DNA of 64,000 nt, from contig NC_092345.1 of NCBI RefSeq assembly GCF_963676685.1, positions 82,711,592 through 82,775,591 on the forward strand, read 5' to 3'. The notes under the pieces are model-generated. The model had not been told where the DNA came from. It made no database searches and saw nothing but the letters and a program-made list of their open reading frames with translations. The DNA is from Mytilus edulis (taxonomy: Eukaryota; Mollusca; Bivalvia; Mytilida; Mytilidae). Within the stretch, counting starts at the first letter, position 1. The number at the start of each line of letters is the position of its first letter. A program made the position numbers and the translations under genes. Below, in pieces: positions 24,036 to 35,084 of this stretch.

Positions 24036-25990
24036 CGGGCGTATGACATTTGCGCGGCCGATTTTTAAAATTGTCATTTTTTCATATAAGCCGATTTCAT
24101 TTTTTCATTTGCGCCGATTTTATATTTGCTCCTTATTGCATTTACAGTTTAACACAGGTAAATTAATACTTGTACATAAACTCATCATAGATACCAGGAC
24201 TAAATTTAGTATATACGCCAGACGCGCGTTTCGTCTACAAAAGCAGTGGCGTAGCTAGGTCATTTTAACGTGTACGCCCGAACCTTGGCGAAGGGTCTGA
24301 GGACCCCAAACTGCTCCATGTCAAACAATTTCTGGTAGTGGATTAGATCTAGGGAGCGAGGCCCCCGGAAGCTTATGAGTTATCGAGAATGAATACCATT
24401 CCTGTCATTAAAAACTCATCAGTAGCAACATACTTTACAATCTAAATGGTTTATTTGTTATGTTAAATTATTCATTTTGTTAATTTGAAATATAATAGTC
24501 ATAGGATTCAGAGATAATTTCAAAACCAGTAGCTTTTAAATATGTTATAAAAGAGCTGTGAGGGTAAATCAATTAACCAACAAAATCACCTTTCTATTTC
24601 CAAATTTCGTAAATGAACATTAATCTTCAGAGATGTTCAGGTCCAATATTAGATATCTTAAAGGGTTCTGTGGAATCCTGGTTTTTTTTTGTCAAGGATT
24701 CCTCCTACAAAAAGTGAATCCATTTATCAGTCCATTACAGGATTTTTAAAAAATCCAACATTTTCTTTAGATATTTTTGCTTGATCTGGAGTACTACTAG
24801 TTTTGGCCCAAGTTTCATGACAAATTATGAAGATTGATAATTTATAAAAAGCCATATAGGATCGCTATGTCGCGCTTTGGCGTCAGAAATACAAATGTAT
24901 GTCACAGGCTCAACAAAACTGTAAACCACAAAACGATTTTAAGGAGATAAAGGATTGCTTAAAACAAAAGGGAAGGGAGTATAAAACTCAAAGTAGCTTC
25001 AGACTTGACAGAAAATGAACAAATAAATGATATGATACCATTTGACTGAAAGTAAATTTCGTCAATTTTATCCACAATTACAAGCCAACGAAGAAAGAAT
25101 TATAAAGCTGATGTGCTTCTAACAAGTTATTTTTATTTTCTTAAGACTAAAATATTTTTTCAACAAAAATTCAAGTGTACGCCCGGGCGTTTTGACGTAA
25201 ACGTAGCTACGCGCCTGAAAAGACTCATCAGTGACGCTCGAATCCAAAAAAGTTAAAAAGGCCAAATAAAGTACGAAGTTGAAGAGCATTGAGGACCAAA
25301 ATTCCTAAAAGTTTTGCCAAATACAGCTAAGGTACATGTACTATACCTTGAAAGTATATTGGTAAAATTTGGTTATAAACGTTGTTCACTTATGTTTAAG
25401 TTAAGAAAATCCAGGCCGTTACGTATGTTAAAATGTGAACTCTAGAAATGCCCGCATCAGTACGTAAGCCAGAGATAGAAAAGATGGACTTTGTTATAAT
25501 TGACAATTAGGACAAATATAGAAGACACGAAATCACAAGAAATACTCGGCAAGAACAGATTTATGATTTTAATGTATTCCGTTTTTGTGGATTTTAATGT
25601 AGTAAATATATTTTTAATTCGTCATTTTAGTATATTAAACAAAGTGTTTTTATCTTAGGTTTTTACTCCTTGATTTTAAAGTATGTGAACAAAGTGCGTT
25701 TAAATTGACTTATCCTCCTCGAGATCCTTCTTACACCTCCCCGTGGTGAGCAGAGGACAACAGTCATACACATGTTATGATTCACAATTCATATCATTTG
25801 TACAACTGGCTAACGGACGAGGTCAATAAGGATTCTTGAAAAATAAAATTTACCTGTAATTTACCTGTAAAAAAAATCGGCGCAAATGAAAAGAAAAATC
25901 GGCGCAAATGAAAAGAAAAATCGGCGCAAATGAAAGAAAAATTCGGCTCAAATGAAATGCAAATTTGCGCAAATGCAAAACGCCGCCAAA
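24036..25990. repeat. Composite element with CATTTGCGCCGATTT arms
   Basis: The left part (24036..24131) has 'catttgcgcggccgattttt' and 'catttgcgccgatttt'. The right part (25868..25990) has the reverse complement, 'aaaaatcggcgcaaatgaaa', three to four times in tandem, ending 'cgccgccaaatacg'. The interior holds a split ACGCGCGTCT repeat with a transposon inside it. The exact outer borders are unclear. Confidence 0.5.
24244..25217. mobile_element. Non-autonomous DNA transposon inserted in a dispersed repeat
   Basis: The left end is CAGTGGCGTAGCTAGGTCA and the right end GTAGCTACGCGCCTG, with inner copies of GTGTACGCCCG near both ends. AAAAG is duplicated at 24239..24243 and 25218..25222. It interrupts the ACGCGCGTCT repeat exactly between 'cgtctacaaaag' and 'actcatcagtgacg', so the empty site can be read directly. 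The ends resemble hAT families, but the visible duplication is 5 bp, not 8. No transposase is present. Confidence 0.75.
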
Positions 25991-27395
25991 TACGTCATTT
26001 AACAAAGAAAAACAGTTTGCCTTATTCTCTCTAATGTTTTATTAGTCGCCTCGTAACTTTAGTAAATATGTAACAGGAAAAAAACTTAATACAAAAGGTA
26101 GAACGATCAATTTTAAATTTTTTGTACTGGAACAGTTTACTTATGGAGAAGTACACAAAGTAGTGTTAAAGTAACGTAAAATAAAGTCAATATTTAGTCG
26201 TTTAAGTGGTGAATAGAATTATGGTCCTTTGGAGCAGAAATGGAACAACTTAACGAAGTGATGGCAACAGTGAAATTAAAGCTAATGCCTTCTTTAACAA
26301 CGCACTTTATTGGCCAATAATGAAGCCAAGTGATTCAAAAGGCTTGAACATATCATCAATTTTTCACGACGAATCAACATGTGATAATAAGATGAACGCA
26401 GATAATCCTTCTTTAGATAAGGAAAGTCAGTGTGAGTGTCATATCTCCGATATTGTTGATCAATTAGGGACCGGTGACTCATATTCCTCTTATGCTATGC
26501 TTATGCAATAGTCATTGTTCCTGTTAAAGTGGAATTGAACACATCCAGATCGCATGCTGTTGAAACATATACATTTTAGGACACTGAAGAAGTGTTTAGG
26601 TTGGGTAATATGGAACTTGAATAGACATGAGGCGAATCCAGAAACGAATGCTTTGGTGGTGAATAGGGCACAGCGTACAGTAGTTCAAGTACAGGATCAC
26701 AATAACAGACAGACAGACAGCATTTTTTATTATAGTGTCACATATCAATACAGAACAATATCATACATCATAATATAAGTATAAAAATACAAATAAAAAT
26801 TTAAATCGAAGCTAAAATATCAAGCCATGACTGACTTATGAGACACTTGCTTAAAAACTTATTCTAACATTCATTTACAAATGAATAAATTAAACTTTAA
26901 CATAGATCGACTGTTTTGTAGGAAAACAAGTTATTGCAACTTATATAAATCCCTTTCCACTTTCCACTTTCCACTTTCAACTATAAATTGACGACAAAAA
27001 AAAGAGAACTCCATTAAAGACAACTCAGTCAGAAATCTACTTCGTCAAAATTATCTCCCCATTACGCCAGTTAATTTTCACAATCGTAGAAATGGAAGCC
27101 ATTGTAGGGATGACGCGCTGCCAATTTTGCTCTCGGAAACCGATAAATATATCCGCATAGCACCATTACGATCCTTATATGTCAGTTGTATTATAAAAGA
27201 CAAATATATCTACTTGCTAATGAGCATCAGTTAATGATCTTGTCTGCATTGATTCAACTTAAAACTATTGTCTAATCGGTTGTCAGGTGGAATTAAAAAA
27301 AAAATCATAAACGTTTAAAAAAATTCTAATTAAATATTTCGTGGAAGGGCAGACTAGATTTTTTTAGTGGTTGAAGACTATAAACCTTAGTTAGT
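25991..27395. other. No supported gene; simple repeats
   Basis: A short reading frame at ~26250..26511 (+) encodes an unrecognised peptide ending SYSSYAMLMQ with no domain or clear splice sites. There is a (ACAG)n run at ~26705..26720 and CTTTCCA direct repeats at ~26955..26980. Confidence 0.35.
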
Positions 27396-28274
27396 CGGAG
27401 AATGCTATGCTGTGGTGAATACTTTAACGAAGAAATACATGTATCATTTACTATTGTACGTGGAGTTGAACTCCTACAAAATCAGTTGCCCCACGAGAAT
27501 TTGCCTAAAAAAGTGACATTTAGATTTTGAAATGGTTCTATTAACAAACCTACAAGTTCAAATTTACTTTTTATTCGGTCAATGGGTATGAATGTCGTTC
27601 TGGGCGGCGTGGACGCTGTTCGGTGTTGATAGACATCTTAATAAATCTAAAAACCTCATATTTTCATTTTGTCATGCGTGAGGGGATCGGTTCTCATTGA
27701 GGACATCGTGAATGCGTGAGGGGACTTGAAATCATATCGTTATATACAAACTATCAATCGTTGAAAGTTGCCTTAATATGGTTAGAGTGTTTATGAAAAA
27801 ACAAATTTGTGTGCATAAATAAAAATTATGAGATAGAAGTTTGAAATAACAATAAATCACCGAGTTTTCTTTTTATGAAAAAAAGTCTAACCAATAAATT
27901 TCAAATATGTGTCCAAATTCGTGGATTTGGGAAAATAATCGGTATAGTTTACTACCACAATTTGATATTAATTAATATTGTAATTTTCATTGTTATTGAT
28001 ACATGTTATATCAGTATTGCAAATCTAGTTCTGAGTTCTGTCTATCCTATTTTTGGGATAGTGTTTAAGAAATTCATATGTGACGTCACTTTGTGCGTTT
28101 ATGGTTTTGGCTAACTCGGCTGTGAGTTTTTATGTGCTGGTTTATGTTGTTTTATGTATCCGTTTTATTGTGTAGTTAGTCACCACTTCGATTTTATCAT
28201 TTATATTTATTATATAGTCATTTTATAAAACATCACTGGTTGCAAAATTATGAATTATTCGAAATTAAAAGGAT

Positions 28275-28445
28275 GTTCCTATTCCAGGCAGAAACTCTAG
28301 CCGTATTAGGCATAACTTTTGGGAACTTTTGGTCCTCAATGTACTTGTTTTGGCTTTCGAACTTTTTTCATCTGAGCGTCACTGGTAAGCCTTGTGTGCA
28401 CGAAAGACACGTCTGAAGTATAAGTTTTTTTTAAACCTGGTACCT
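28275..28445 (+). repeat. ACGCGCGTCT-type dispersed repeat, diverged
   Basis: It has 'ctagccgtattaggcataac', 'ttttggtcctcaatgtac', 'gagcgtcactggtaagcctt', 'gcacgaaagacacgtctg' and 'cctggtacct'. It lies in the spacer of the large inverted repeat. Confidence 0.6.
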
Positions 28446-28554
28446 TTTGTTAGCAATAATTTGAGTGTTTCACTGTCCTATATGTTCTCTCATTTATATG
28501 TATTGTAGTCCTGTCATGCAATGTTGTCTTTAAATGATATATTTAGCATTGTCG

Positions 28555-28850
28555 TAGAAGCGACAGGTTTGGCATGCCACAAAACCGGGTTCATCCCGAC
28601 ATTTATCTTAAAATGTCCTGTGCCAAGTCATGAAAATGGCCATTGTTAATTGTAATTCGTTTCTGTGTGTGTTAAAGTTTAATGTTGTGTTTCTGTTGTG
28701 TCGTATTTTTCCTCTTATATTTGATGTGTTTCCCTCAGCTTTAGTTTATAGTCCGAATTTGTTTTTTCTTAATCAGTTTATGAATTTTGACAACGGTTTA
28801 CTACTGTTGCCTGTATTGGAGACATATTTGCAATTTATTGGTTAGACTGT
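28555..28850 (+). repeat. Dispersed repeat ('cgtttctgtgtgtgtt' family)
   Basis: Blocks are 'ggcatgccacaaaac', 'aaaatgtcctgtgccaag', 'aaaatggccattgtt', 'cgtttctgtgtgtgtt', 'cctcttatatttgatgtg', 'tttccctcagctttag' and 'tactactgttgcctgtat'. Related copies are at 14985..15330 (-), 32345..32590 (+) and a short piece at ~31525..31575 (+). Confidence 0.65.
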
Positions 28851-29544
28851 TTATTCATATACAGAAACTTTGTGATGTATTGCATAAATCAAAATATTCA
28901 AACAAATATCAAAATTTGTGTTTTCGCGATCCATTTAAAAAAAAATACGCAATACAAGGGGAGTTAACTCTTTTCGTAAAAAAATATATGCTGGGCTGAT
29001 ATGAAAATTTTCAACTTTCATTTGTAGCTTGAAACAAATCGTTGACAAAATTTTTCCTTTTATTGTTCGTAAAACCTATCTTCCCACAATGTATTTCAAA
29101 ATTATATCTCATTAATTTTGCTTATGCACACAAATGTGTTTTTTCATGAACAATCTAACCACATTAAGGCAACTTTCAAAGACTCATAGCTTGGATATAA
29201 TATTATGATTTCACGTCCCCTCACGCATTCACGATGTCCTCAATCAGAACCGATCCCCTCACGCATGACATAATGAAAATATGAAGTTTTAAGATTTATT
29301 AAGATGTCTATCAACACCGAACAGCGTACACGCCGCCCAAAACGACATTCATACCCATTGACCAAATAAAAAGTAAATTTGAACTTAAGGGTCTGTAATT
29401 AGAACCATCTCAAAATTTAAATGTCACTTTTTTAGGCAAATTCTTGTGCGGGAACTGATTTTGTAGGAGTTCAACACCACGTACAACAGTAAATGATACA
29501 TGTATCTCTTTGTTCAAGTATTCACCACAGCATAGCATTCTCCG

Positions 29545-30164
29545 ATTTTCAATATTTTGATCAGTCGAATAAGAAAATTGCGATTTAGAAATGTATATAC
29601 CTTTCGAAGCGGTGACAATTGCTCCACTCAAGCACAACCGGAAAATCCTCTCACGGTTTTCATTGCAGAACCAAATGTTCTGCGTGTGTAGATTACCAGC
29701 CGTGTTTAGTTAAACATTTTTAAAAATATTTTACTTTAAATCTTAATACTTTTAAAATCATGACTTTAATACCTATAAGTTTCAAAATTCAAACTTTGAC
29801 GTCTCAAAGCTGAATTTCTTCTTATATAGCAATCATTTAATTGATGTTATGCCAACGTGGCTTTCTTTGTCACGATTTGATAAGAAATTACATAACATGA
29901 TTATTGTCCGAAATAAGGTCAAAATATTGTATAAGAAAATGTCCAATATATAATAGAGAGGTCACTTTGACTTTGGTGATAATAAACAATCTTTAAATGA
30001 CCGGAGAACTGTTTGCATTATCCAACGGTATACATAGGGATTAACAAAATCATTACCTTTCTTATTTATATAAAATGTAATTAATAATTGTAACGTCACC
30101 TATGTTCAAAATGTATGTCAAATATCTGTCACAATAGTACACTAAAAAAACGTTCAAATATATT
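29545..30164. other. No gene seen
   Basis: AT-rich sequence right of the inverted-repeat arm. A minus-strand frame extends into 29637, but its upstream part has no match in the left arm. Confidence 0.35.
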
Positions 30165-30735
30165 GTAAGCAAAATGGCAAATCACGGAGATTGAATGGAG
30201 TCAGGTGATTTTTTTTATTCTTTATGAGATTCCCACTCTGTGGATAGCTAGTTCTACAAACAACAAATTGGACATGGTAAATTCTTTATAATTGATCTCG
30301 AAATCAGGAGCCATGGACGTTTTTACGCAAAATTGCCAGAGTAAAACAACAGTTACCACCTATTTGATTCCATCAAAAGCCAAAGGAACCCTTTCGTACC
30401 TAGATGGGTTTCATTTACTTTTTTTTTCATACAATATATATACAAAGGAAAATTACTAGATTTATTTTGGTAAAGAAGGATTTGTTTCTCGTGCTAGTTG
30501 ATCGGATGTTTGCCAGTATTGTATTACGACATAGTTAATATAAAGTTGAAGCTTATTAATTTTTCAACAAAATTAAATCATCTTTAATGCACTATATGCT
30601 GTTTAACAATTTGCTTAGCTTATATCATCTGGAAAGTTTGTTTTCCTTTTGTAAGTCATTAGATATGCAGAGAATATCAGGGAGAATACCTTAAAAAATA
30701 TTTATGAATGTTAGTATTATACACTTAAGCATTAT
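30165..30735 (+). repeat. Direct segmental duplication, copy 1
   Basis: Its blocks recur in the same order at 32645..33110: 'aagcaaaatgg', 'atagctagttctac', 'gccatggacgt'/'gtcatggacgt', 'gatgggtttcattt', 'atatacaaagg', 'gttgaagcttatt' and 'tgcactatatgc'. The copies are diverged. No protein was recognised. Confidence 0.65.
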
Positions 30736-30754
30736 ATGAATAAATGAATATAAA

Positions 30755-30925
30755 AAAGAAGATGTGGTATGATTGCCAATGAGACAACTCTCCACAAGAG
30801 ACCAAAATGACACAGAAATTAACAACTATAGGTAACCGTACGGCCTTCAACTATGAATAAAGCCCATACTGCATAGTCAGCTATAAAAGGCACCGAAATG
30901 ACAATGTAAAACAATTCAAAATGCG
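30755..30925 (+). repeat. SINE/MITE-like dispersed repeat, best copy
   Basis: The sequence runs 'gatgtggtatgattgccaat', 'gagacaactctccacaagag', 'aataaagcccatactgcat', 'gctataaaaggcaccgaaat' and 'caatgtaaaacaattcaaa'. It is the best-preserved of several copies in the window (4560..4740, 13275..13450, 23580..23645). Confidence 0.7.
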
Positions 30926-31589
30926 AAAACTAACAGCCTTATTTGTTTAAAAAAAATGAAACTTATTCATGGAGATCAGCAGATATTGTGACACGGCGTA
31001 CTCTTTATAGTTTTATTATGTTTTAAATTTGTTTATATTGATTTCAGACATGGTAGTTATAAACTATTATGGGATATTTTAACTAGGAGCATGGCAACGT
31101 ACAGTTACAGAATAATTAAATATCGTACAAGATGGAGTAAACTGTTATCGCTAGAACATATTCAGTCTTTAATTGAAGTAGAACTCTGAAAGCGAAATTT
31201 AAAAAAAAAAAATGGTTTCTAATAGCATTTTTTCAGTAATCACGGATATTTTCAGATGCGATTAGCTTAGCTGGTGATGAGTATACTGTTGAGGTTGATA
31301 AACAAAACAATCGTTCATAAAATGTGAAATTAATATGAAAAAGAAGATGAACGTATCTAAATTGTCGGAGTCTAAATCCACTTAATAAGCATTGTCAGTC
31401 TTTAAAAAATACATTTACTGGAATGCCTAAAGGATATCCAGACAACAATAACATTTGACAGATTATTAAATCGGGAAGTCCTAAATAACATTTACAAAAA
31501 CTGACATTAAATATCCATGTGTATTGTGTTACATTTTAACGTTGTGTTTCTTTCCTCTTATATTTGAGTGTGAATTCTATCAGATTATT

Positions 31590-32255
31590 ACATGGCATTT
31601 TTCATATCGCATGAATTATCAGCCCTAGGATCAAAATCAGCACAAGAGCCGCATGGCTCGAGGGCTGATATTGACCGAGGGCTGATAATACATGCGATAT
31701 GAAAAGTGACATGTTATGATCTTTTCATCATATGCTTCAACAATGGAGAAAAATCAGAGATTCATATGTTGATCCTTTTACATGGTTCCCAAATAGAAGT
31801 TCAAAGAGTGAAAAGTTCACGGATGTCTGACCCCAAATTTAGTACATTCGATATGAATTCTTTTTTATCATATGCCTCAACAGAGAAGAAAAACATTTTA
31901 ATATGGACGAAACGACAAAAAAACAATTCAAAGTATATATAATGACACTGTTTTGAAAAGTCAACTTTTTTTAAAGTAACTTTCTAGATTATGTTTGAAA
32001 CTTTTAAAAAATGCATTTGTTTAATAATTTGATTGTTGTTTTTTTTCTTCATTATTTTACAAAATAAACCTTCCAGTATCCAAATTATTGTTTTGTATAC
32101 TACTTTGTAATGTTTTTCAGTGTAAACGTAGCATTGAGGTGTATTTTCCGGAATTTGCCGAGTATCACCGGAATGCCATGCGATAAAGTTACGGAAAGGC
32201 ATGCGATAACACTCGAAGCATGTGATAAACTTTTCATATCAGCCCGCTAAGCACC
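31590..32255. repeat. Palindromic repeat block
   Basis: At ~31598..31715 the arms 'tttcatatcgcatgaattat' + 'cagccct' and 'agggctgataatacatgcga' + 'tatgaaaa' face each other. A related arm, 'ttttcatatcagcccgctaa', recurs at ~32230..32250, so the block 31680..32250 may be a larger element. It is non-coding. Confidence 0.55.
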
Positions 32256-32344
32256 AATTCGAAAATTAATTAAAACGTTAATTAAATGATATTATCATAC
32301 AGTAAAAAATTTATGTTATTTAGTCGTATATGATAGACATTATT

Positions 32345-32590
32345 ATAAGACGTGTCACGGTACTTTTCTATCCCAAATTCACGTATTTAATTTTGATGTT
32401 ATATTTGTTATTCTCATCGGATTTTGTCTGGTGCTTAGTTCGTTTCTGTGTGTATTACATTTTAATGTTGTCTTGTCATTCTCCTCTTATACTGGGTGCG
32501 TTTCCCTCGGTTTTGGTTTGTGACCCGGATTTGTTTTTTTCTATCGATTTATGACTTTTGAACATCGGTATACTACTGTTGCCTTTATTT
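32345..32590 (+). repeat. Dispersed repeat ('cgtttctgtgtgt' family)
   Basis: It shares 'gacgtgtcacggtacttttc', 'cccaaattca', 'cgtttctgtgtgtattacat', 'tttccctcggttttggtttg' and 'tactactgttgccttt' with 14985..15330 (-) and 28555..28850. Confidence 0.6.
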
Positions 32591-32644
32591 ACAGTCTTCT
32601 ATATCGCTATATGAAAACCTCGTTCAGAAAACTAAAAAAAAAGA

Positions 32645-33110
32645 CTTTATAAGCAAAATGGTTAATCATGGAGATTGGGGAGAGCCAGGTGATTTCTTTC
32701 TTTTTTTGATGAGGTCCCCCCTCTGTGAATAGCTAGTTCTACTTACAACAAATTTTACATGGTTATTTCTTTATTATTGAACTCGAAATTAGGAGTCATG
32801 GACGTATTAACGCAGAATTGTCAGGTAGAAACAATTAACAACCACCCCTATTTGATTCAATCAAAATACAAAGGAAACGATGGGTTTCATTTCACCTTTT
32901 TTTTCTTTTATAGAAATATATACAAAGGGAAATTACTCGATTTCTTTTTTTGGTACATAATAACTTGTTTCTCATAATGTAATATACAGTTGAAGCTTAT
33001 TCATTGTTTAACACAATTAAATCATCTTTCATGCACTATATGCATGGCTTACATCATAAGGCTAGTTAATATCTTAAAAGTATATATGAATGTTATCATT
33101 ATACACGTAA
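32645..33110 (+). repeat. Direct segmental duplication, copy 2
   Basis: This is the counterpart of 30165..30735, with the same order of blocks but shorter at the 3' side. No gene is recognised. Confidence 0.65.
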
Positions 33111-33590
33111 ACATAGTACAGTCTGTCTAGATACATATATAGATATATATTAAAGGTGTCATACTGGCACAAAACCATTTAACGTCATGTTCGAAATGTA
33201 ATATTAAGGCATGGAGTTAAAGAGGTTACGTTACGTGTGGCATGACATTGAATTTGTGTTTGCAATTGCTTGAGCTTAAATGTCTATAAAATATCAAAAG
33301 ACTGTATCACATTTATATCCCAGATATACACAGCCCCATCAATCCAAGAAAATATCATTTTATATATGTACTGCAAATATCCATTTTATTCTATTCTATT
33401 TTATTCTCTAAAATAGAATTAAAGTAATTGCACTGGGTATTATTCACTATGATTCGGAACTTTCGATAACACAAGAAATACAAGACCACCTGTACATATT
33501 CAGGATGTCATTATCCTGTCAAGCTATAAGAGTAAAACTTGATGACCTAGAAAAAAATTACAGCGTGTACGTACATTGCCAAAGGAGTAT

Positions 33591-34830
33591 TATGGCAAGC
33601 CGTTCTCGTCAAAACTATGTTTAAACCCTTTTTTCGAAAAAAAAATAAACACACTGAGATTTAAAAACCTAAAATAACACACTGAGATTTAATAAAATAA
33701 AAAACACACACTGAGAATTCAAAATTACACACTGAGATTTAATAAAATAAAAAACACACACTGAGAATTCAAAATTACACACTGAGATTTAAAAAAAACC
33801 ACACTGAGATGAAATAAATTGAAAAACACACACTGAGAATTGTTAATTACACACTGAGATTTCAAAAATACACACTGAGAATAATATGCAAATTACTGAT
33901 GAATATTCATGAGATGAATAATTCAACAGATTAATATCTTGATCTCAAGAATTCTTGTCATTATAATGAAATGCGATTCCTTCAACCAACATTCGTAATA
34001 CATTTCAAGACTTAACATCGCTCATATTCATAAGTTTGTTGCCTATAATTCAGATTATTACTACCAGTATATCGGGATTTTTTTTAAAACTTAAAACCGT
34101 TTAAGCATGGGTCCCTTTTCAAAAGTCTTCCAACTGTTACCCTGATTTCGCAAGGTAATCTTTTATATTTTTGTTGCGTTTATATGCTATAATAGACACT
34201 TTAAATTTATTATTTTTTTTTTTAATTTCACTGCATTCTTTGTTTTTTTGCAGATTATTACAATGTTTTCTTATAATATTAATAAAGTTGATCACCATTT
34301 GGTTATATTTTGTAATAAAAGTAAGTGGGTATTTTTCTTGTTCTTGTATTTCTAAAGTTTTTTTATAAATAATTTGGAACCGGCAAATCGAAGGACTAAC
34401 GAGTTATGTCCCCTAGTTGTTTTAAGCTTGTAATAGATTCAGATTAAGTATGCTAATTAGATATGTGCGCATAAAAAGTGCGCACAAATCTCAGTGTGTA
34501 ATTTTAAATTCTCAGTGTGTAATTTCAAATTCTCAGTGTGAAATTTCAGTTTATTTATTCTCAGTGTGTCTTTTTGAAATCTCAGTGTGTAATTTTAAAT
34601 TATCACTGAGTGTGTAATTTTCAATTCTCAGTGTGTGTTTTTCATTTTTGTAATCTCAGCGCGTCTTTATGAAATCTCAGTGTGTAATTTTTAATTCACA
34701 GTGTGTAATTTTTAATTCTCAGTGTGAATTTTGAAGTTTTTAAATCTCAGTGTGCTTTGTTGTAATTCTCAGTGTGTAAAATTTTCGAAAAATGGTTTAA
34801 ACATAGTTTTGACGAGAACGGCTTGCCATA
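33591..34830. mobile_element. Fold-back element 1 with CACACTGAG repeat arms
   Basis: The perfect terminal inverted repeats begin TATGGCAAGCCGTTCTCG and extend ~37 bp to GTTTAAACC. Inside them are subterminal arrays of ACACACTGAGATTT-type repeats on the left (33650..33880) and the inverted CTCAGTGTGTAATTTT type on the right (34490..34780). GAGTAT flanks both ends (33585..33590 and 34831..34836) and is a probable 6-bp target duplication. The ~600-bp centre has no transposase. The element ends 58 bp upstream of the TATA box of hldE. A fragment of the same repeat occurs at ~46270..46315. Confidence 0.85.
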
Positions 34831-34888
34831 GAGTATGTCCGGTTTATGATTTAGCCCATGAACGATTTCTGTTTACATTTGTCACTCG

Positions 34889-34896
34889 TATAAAAA
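34889..34896 (+). promoter_or_regulatory. Probable TATA box of hldE
   Basis: TATAAAAA lies 196 bp upstream of the hldE ATG. A start site ~30 bp downstream (around 34920) would give a 5' UTR of ~165 nt. It is the only good TATA motif close to the gene on this strand. The call rests on motif and position only. Confidence 0.5.
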
Positions 34897-35084
34897 GATA
34901 AGTATTCTCTGCGCGACTGATTTTTCCACTTCACATGATCTTTGTAATACTTCACTTGATATTTTTCCACTTTGATAAAGCCACCTTATTATATCAGTCA
35001 TTCAATCTTTGATTTTACTACAGATTTAAAAAATCAACTACAACGTATTATACACTTTTGTGAATTATTGACAACACATCAAAT

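Larger units (their letters stand above)
27396..29544. repeat. Large inverted repeat, two ~450-bp arms, 1.25-kb spacer
   Basis: The left arm 27396..27847 and right arm 29093..29544 are reverse complements with moderate divergence. Shared blocks include GCATAGCATTCTCCG, CGTCCCCTCACGCATTCACG, CCGATCCCCTCACGCATGA, 'gatgtctatcaacaccgaac' and 'cattcatacccattgacc'. Both arms keep the same short reading frame from ATG through MLCCGEY to a stop after LPKKVTF (27402..27530 on +, and the corresponding minus frame ending at 29410). The spacer carries two other dispersed repeats. It may be a fold-back element or an inverted duplication of a gene fragment. Confidence 0.8.

Noticed and set aside
26250..26511. 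Short plus-strand reading frame ending SYSSYAMLMQ
   Set aside because: No recognised domain and no clear acceptor or promoter; too short to call a gene.
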